DNA from: CAIWHR01 sp040007035
GTDB taxonomy: Bacteria > Pseudomonadota > Gammaproteobacteria > Burkholderiales > Casimicrobiaceae
Length of the DNA stretch: 16,608 bases
Direction of reading: 5' to 3'
NCBI GenBank assembly: GCA_040007035.1
Contig: JBDTVU010000073.1
Location: forward strand, 1 to 16,608
Made by a program: the position numbers and the translations under genes. Positions 14,004-16,608 of the stretch are shown piece by piece (position 1 is the first letter of the stretch; every line of letters begins with the position of its first letter). The notes below the pieces were generated by a model, which was not told the DNA's origin, made no database searches, and worked only from the letters and a program-made list of their open reading frames with translations.

Positions 14004-14648
14004 TCATTCCGCCACGAACAGTTTATCCGGCAACTGCATCGGATCGGCCCGGCGCGCACGGCCGGCGGCGACGAAGCGCCAACCGAGCGGCATCAAGACG
14101 ACCACCAGACCGAGGTACAGCGCCGCCGACAGCGGGAAATCGCCCGTCACCGCCACCAGCGCGCCTGCAACCAGCACCATCGCCGACGCAATCAGCACCA
14201 CGAGCCAGAACGCCCATAGCGCGGTGGGGGGGCCGACCACGATCTCGACCGCGGGATCGGTGGTGGCCACCTGCCGCACCGGCGCCTCCACCAATCGGCG
14301 ATACGTTTCGCCGCGATCCTCGATGACGCCGAACCGCACGTAGCTGTTGCTCTCAAGCACAAGCTTGCGTCCCGACCTGAGCGACAGCAGCGTGCGCCGT
14401 AGCGACGGTCCCATGCCCGAAGGAACGGCATAGATGCGGATTCGCCTGATTGCGGACAGCGGCGTGCGTCGCTCCGTCGCGCCGTCCGAACCGACGATGG
14501 CGTCGCGCAGGAGTACGTAGCGCTGTTCGCGGCTCGCGACGTTGGGCTTGAACGCGTGCGCCACTTCAGCGGCCGCCCGGCCGGGTGTTGAGGGCGGCAC
14601 CGGAGGCGTGGCTGCTGCCGCTGCGCCCGACGATCCGCGTGCGCTCAT
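14004..14648 (-). CDS. Two-helix membrane protein of unknown function with a PH-like cytoplasmic part
   Basis: This 214-residue protein has an Ala/Pro-rich head (1-30) and a strand-rich segment (about 40-125) with LRRTLLSLRSGRKLVLESNS and EDRGETYRRLVEAP. Two transmembrane helices follow at about 143-167 and 173-195. Strand-rich segments of this kind next to two helices recall small PH-like membrane proteins. I cannot name the family. The start is set at the ATG at 14648 because GGAGGG lies about 10 bases upstream. The frame stays open to 14915, but that part is Arg-rich and unlike protein. Its stop lies 38 bases before the start of the rhodanese-like gene on the same strand, so they are likely one operon. 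Confidence 0.7.
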   Translation of the reverse strand: MSARGSSGAAAAATPPVPPSTPGRAAAEVAHAFKPNVASREQRYVLLRDAIVGSDGATERRTPLSAIRRIRIYAVPSGMGPSLRRTLLSLRSGRKLVLESNSYVRFGVIEDRGETYRRLVEAPVRQVATTDPAVEIVVGPPTALWAFWLVVLIASAMVLVAGALVAVTGDFPLSAALYLGLVVVLMPLGWRFVAAGRARRADPMQLPDKLFVAE

Positions 14649-15026
14649 CGGTAGGGCCCTCCACCTGCAGATGGGAGCAGTTACCTTACGCCGAAACTGG
14701 GGTGCGGAAAAGAGGGCAGCGACTCGCCGTCCGCCATCGCGCACCTCACGGCGGCTCGCCCGGTTCTTGATGCTGCACACCGAGTGAACAGAAATCATCG
14801 TTTTGCCGAGGCGGGCATTCGTTACCAAGCGAGCGCTAAGGCGCTCGCCGAGTACGTATTGCCACTTGACGTCGCAGTGACGCGCGCCGGCGCAGCGCCA
14901 GACGATTAAGCTCACCCTCGAGTTGCGCCTTGCTCACCTGAGGGGTTAGCATTTCAGTTGGGCTTGGTGAGCAGGGCGTACCGCTCCCATCGCTGCTGGC
15001 GTGTAACCACTCTCAGGAGGAACAGT
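14649..15026. promoter_or_regulatory. 378-base divergent intergenic region with a perfect hairpin
   Basis: No convincing gene lies here. The region should hold the promoters of the leftward membrane-protein operon and the rightward secreted-protein gene. I could not assign -35/-10 pairs with confidence. The clearest structure is the perfect 8-bp inverted repeat at 14829-14848. Base composition is less GC-rich than in the catabolic region. Confidence 0.5.
14829..14848. other. Perfect 8-bp stem hairpin with TAAG loop
   Basis: GCGAGCGC (14829-14836) and GCGCTCGC (14841-14848) are exact reverse complements separated by TAAG. It lies roughly midway between two divergent genes. There is no T-run, so it is not a standard terminator. 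It could be a protein-binding palindrome or an RNA hairpin in one of the two leaders. Confidence 0.45.
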
Positions 15027-15635
15027 ATGATTTCAAAACGCTGGACACTTCTCGCCGCAGCAGTCGTGACGCTCACCGGAGGAATGGCGCAGGCACAAAA
15101 CTGTTTGGGTCGCCCCGACTTCGACGCCTGCATGGCCGCAGGGTTGGGAGCCATGCAGAGTCGTAACGCGGCGGCGCAGCAGCAGATTTGGCAGAGCTAT
15201 CTCCGCGAGTACGGCCCCTGGCTCCAGCAGCAGTACAGTCAGTACCGTGGCCCCATGACCTTTGAGCAGTTCGCGTACTGGAACCTGATGACGGCCAACG
15301 GTACGAACATCGCCGGTGCCAGGCAGGCGCAGGAGGACCAGTTCCGGGGTAATCAGGCGGCGAATGCCACCGTCCAGCAGGGCTTCACCGACTACAGGCA
15401 AGGTATGTATGCCAACAGTGACCGGACCAGCCGGGCTGCCGAGAACTACGCTCAAGGGGCCATTCGCGGTAACACCGCGCTAGTCGACCCTCGAACTGGA
15501 CAGATGCAATGGTTGCCCTATGCCCAGCCGTACAACCAGCCCTTTACTTCCGGAGGGCAGACGTACGTGCAGAACGAGAACGGCTACTTTGTGTGGAACG
15601 GTGGCAGCTGGACACTATTGCAGCCGCGACGCTAG
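15027..15635 (+). CDS. Secreted Gln/Asn/Tyr-rich protein of unknown function
   Basis: This 202-residue protein has a clear signal peptide (MISKRWTLLAAAVVTLTGGM, cleavage after AQA at about 23). The mature protein has a Cys pair at 26 and 35 that could form a disulfide. A helical Gln-rich part (about 45-160) includes RQAQEDQFRGNQAANA. The C-terminus is rich in Tyr, Asn, Gly and Trp with YVQNENGYFVWNGGSW. A strong ribosome binding site, AGGAGG at 15015-15020, fixes the ATG at 15027. It probably acts in the periplasm or outside the cell. I do not recognise a family. The amphipathic Gln-rich stretch would suit oligomerisation, but that is speculation. Confidence 0.8.
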   Translation: MISKRWTLLAAAVVTLTGGMAQAQNCLGRPDFDACMAAGLGAMQSRNAAAQQQIWQSYLREYGPWLQQQYSQYRGPMTFEQFAYWNLMTANGTNIAGARQAQEDQFRGNQAANATVQQGFTDYRQGMYANSDRTSRAAENYAQGAIRGNTALVDPRTGQMQWLPYAQPYNQPFTSGGQTYVQNENGYFVWNGGSWTLLQPRR

Positions 15636-15671
15636 CTCCAGAGCAACGATTGAACCGTGAAGGGATAAAGC

Positions 15672-15698
15672 GCCAGGGTGCCGCGGGCCGGCACTGGC
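15672..15698 (+). terminator. Imperfect hairpin after the secreted-protein gene
   Basis: GCCAG-GG-TGCCG pairs with CGGCACTGGC (15689-15698) around the loop CGGGC, with a two-base GG bulge. It lies 36 bases downstream of the stop at 15635. It lacks a T-run, so termination is only possible, not shown. Confidence 0.3.
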
Positions 15699-15780
15699 TC
15701 GACCAGTTACAGGCGACGGCTACCGGTCTGTTTGGGGCCAAGGCTGCGCCACCGCGCCCTGGTCTATAGATCGGCAGGAC

Positions 15781-16329
15781 ATGAAAACCTGCCCGCCTGA
15801 CGCCGCGGTTCGACATGTCTATCATCTCAGCCCGATCCGGCTGCTGCCCCTCCCGCTTGTTTGGGGTTTGGCTATGGCGCTTCTTATCATCCCGTTCTGG
15901 GCCCCCCCCTCCACGCCGGAGGAGAACCAGGCGGTGCTGATTGCCGCTGGCGTTGTGACGCTCATTATGCTGCCGTTCTTTGGAATCATCTGGCAATCGC
16001 GTCTCGTGCTCACGCCAGAGGGCATCGAGCACCATCAGTTCGGCTACACCGTGCGCAGTTCCTGGGCCAATCTCGAATCGCTTTCACTGTCCCCCGGCGC
16101 AGAGGCCCTTTATCTTCGGGAACCCGGCACCACGAGCCGACTCCTTCGGATTTCCGTAAGGCTTCTGAAGCTGAGCGGCCTAGCAGCCGGACTAGTTGGA
16201 GATCCAACATCGATTGCGGAAGGCCGAATGATCTTTCTCGGACCTTTCATGGCCCAGTGGAAACGTGGAGCACTGCGTGACGATGTGCTTCGTTGGGCTC
16301 CGGACCTCTTCGATACCAATCGCCGGTAA
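15781..16329 (+). CDS. Membrane protein with bacterial PH-like domain, unknown function
   Basis: This 182-residue protein has two hydrophobic helices at about 21-40 and 51-71. A cytoplasmic domain follows that begins SRLVLTPEGIEHHQFGYTVRSSWANLESLSLSPG. A strand-turn-strand ending at a conserved-looking Trp is typical of bacterial PH-like (YdbT/PH_10-like) domains anchored by two helices. The ATG at 15781 has GCAGGA just upstream. It lies 145 bases after the secreted-protein gene on the same strand and may be co-transcribed with it. It carries a run of eight C (15902-15909) in the loop between the helices. The membrane topology is clear. The PH assignment is an inference from the short motif. 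Confidence 0.72.
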   Translation: MKTCPPDAAVRHVYHLSPIRLLPLPLVWGLAMALLIIPFWAPPSTPEENQAVLIAAGVVTLIMLPFFGIIWQSRLVLTPEGIEHHQFGYTVRSSWANLESLSLSPGAEALYLREPGTTSRLLRISVRLLKLSGLAAGLVGDPTSIAEGRMIFLGPFMAQWKRGALRDDVLRWAPDLFDTNRR

Positions 16330-16524
16330 TGCACGGCATGGAACTTTCCGCCGCCGTCGGATAGGGAGTAATGGCAGGGCCCGGTGAAGCCATATCGAGT
16401 ACCAGAAGCCGTACGACCGCTCTGCCATGATCCAGGCGATGAAATTGTCCGGCCGTCCTGAACTTAGCAAGACCTCGGATTGCGGCTATATGGTCGAGTA
16501 TTACGGCGCTCCGGCACTGGTGTT
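16330..16524 (+). other. Gene-poor spacer with a protein-like remnant
   Basis: No start with a good ribosome binding site is visible. One plus-strand frame is open from the TGA at 16386-16388 to the window end and reads like protein for about 45 codons (from IEYQKPYDRSAMIQAMKLSG to VEYYGAPALVF) before it runs into the tRNA gene. A real gene would not be expected to read through the tRNA, so this may be a decayed gene fragment left next to the tRNA. Confidence 0.3.
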
Positions 16525-16598
16525 TGGAGGCGGGGGTCGGAATCGAACCGGCGTGGACGGCTTTGCAGGCCGCTGCATGACCACTCTGCCACCCCGCC
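16525..16598 (-). tRNA. tRNA-Cys (anticodon GCA)
   Basis: On the minus strand 74 bases fold into a complete cloverleaf. The acceptor stem pairs GGCGGGG with CCCCGCC. The anticodon stem pairs GCGGC with GCCGU around the loop CUGCAAA, whose anticodon is GCA (plus-strand 16564-16566). The T-loop reads GGTTCGATTCC. The discriminator base is U and CCA is encoded. U73 together with anticodon GCA is the identity set of bacterial tRNA-Cys, and the length matches the E. coli tRNA. Confidence 0.97.
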
Positions 16599-16608
16599 AG
16601 GAGCGGCG

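Noticed and set aside
15649..15769. Short plus-strand frame (TTG start) after the secreted-protein gene, with RHWLDQLQATATGLFGAK
   Set aside because: It reads somewhat like protein, but there is no ribosome binding site or family resemblance, and a hairpin lies inside it. Treated as intergenic.
16192..16470. 92-residue minus-strand frame near the end of the PH-like membrane protein
   Set aside because: It overlaps a better-supported gene on the other strand and has no convincing start or motif.
16525..16598. Search for a duplicated tRNA 3' end (attachment site) elsewhere in the window
   Set aside because: No second copy of the T-arm/acceptor sequence was seen by eye.

Overview
The window is a very GC-rich, densely coded stretch with long GTG/ATG-started genes, good Shine-Dalgarno sites and a lipid A gene (lpxD). 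This points to a Gram-negative bacterium, most likely a proteobacterium of alpha or beta type. The exact lineage cannot be fixed from the sequence alone. No CRISPR array, insertion sequence or rRNA is visible.

Left part (1-10762): an aromatic-acid catabolic region built around a divergent promoter at about 4412-4602. Leftwards runs a Rieske ring-hydroxylating oxygenase of the phthalate 4,5-dioxygenase type. It is followed by an ABC-transporter substrate-binding protein, a thiamine-diphosphate (ThDP) enzyme of the benzoylformate decarboxylase/acetolactate synthase superfamily, and the start of an ABC ATPase cut by the window edge. Rightwards runs the matching FMN/[2Fe-2S] reductase, then a Gfo/Idh/MocA dehydrogenase like 4,5-dihydroxyphthalate dehydrogenase, a MarR regulator, a protein like 4,5-dihydroxyphthalate decarboxylase, a kinase-like phosphotransferase and an acyl-CoA dehydrogenase. 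Most junctions are overlaps or gaps of a few bases, so these are probably two divergent operons. A perfect 12-bp palindrome, TTAGATATCTAA, sits in the shared promoter and is the best candidate operator for the MarR protein. The enzyme set fits uptake, cis-dihydroxylation, rearomatisation and decarboxylation of a phthalate-like aromatic carboxylic acid. The ThDP enzyme and the kinase plus acyl-CoA dehydrogenase pair are additions whose roles are not explained by the classical phthalate pathway.

Middle part (10763-12840): a possible terminator-like structure; a broken gene that keeps the membrane anchor and one CxxCH haem motif of a cytochrome/TPR-type protein joined out of frame to what looks like its C-terminus; a stand-alone lpxD on the minus strand; and a small two-helix membrane protein.

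Right part (12841-16608): envelope proteins mostly of unknown function. There is an exported rhodanese-like protein with Pro/Tyr/Gln-rich and Gly/Pro/Tyr-rich arms and a CxxxxCW loop, a two-helix membrane protein upstream in the same operon, a secreted Gln/Asn-rich protein on the opposite strand, and a membrane protein with a PH-like domain. The window ends with a tRNA-Cys(GCA) gene on the minus strand. The last 200 bases before the tRNA hold only a protein-like remnant.
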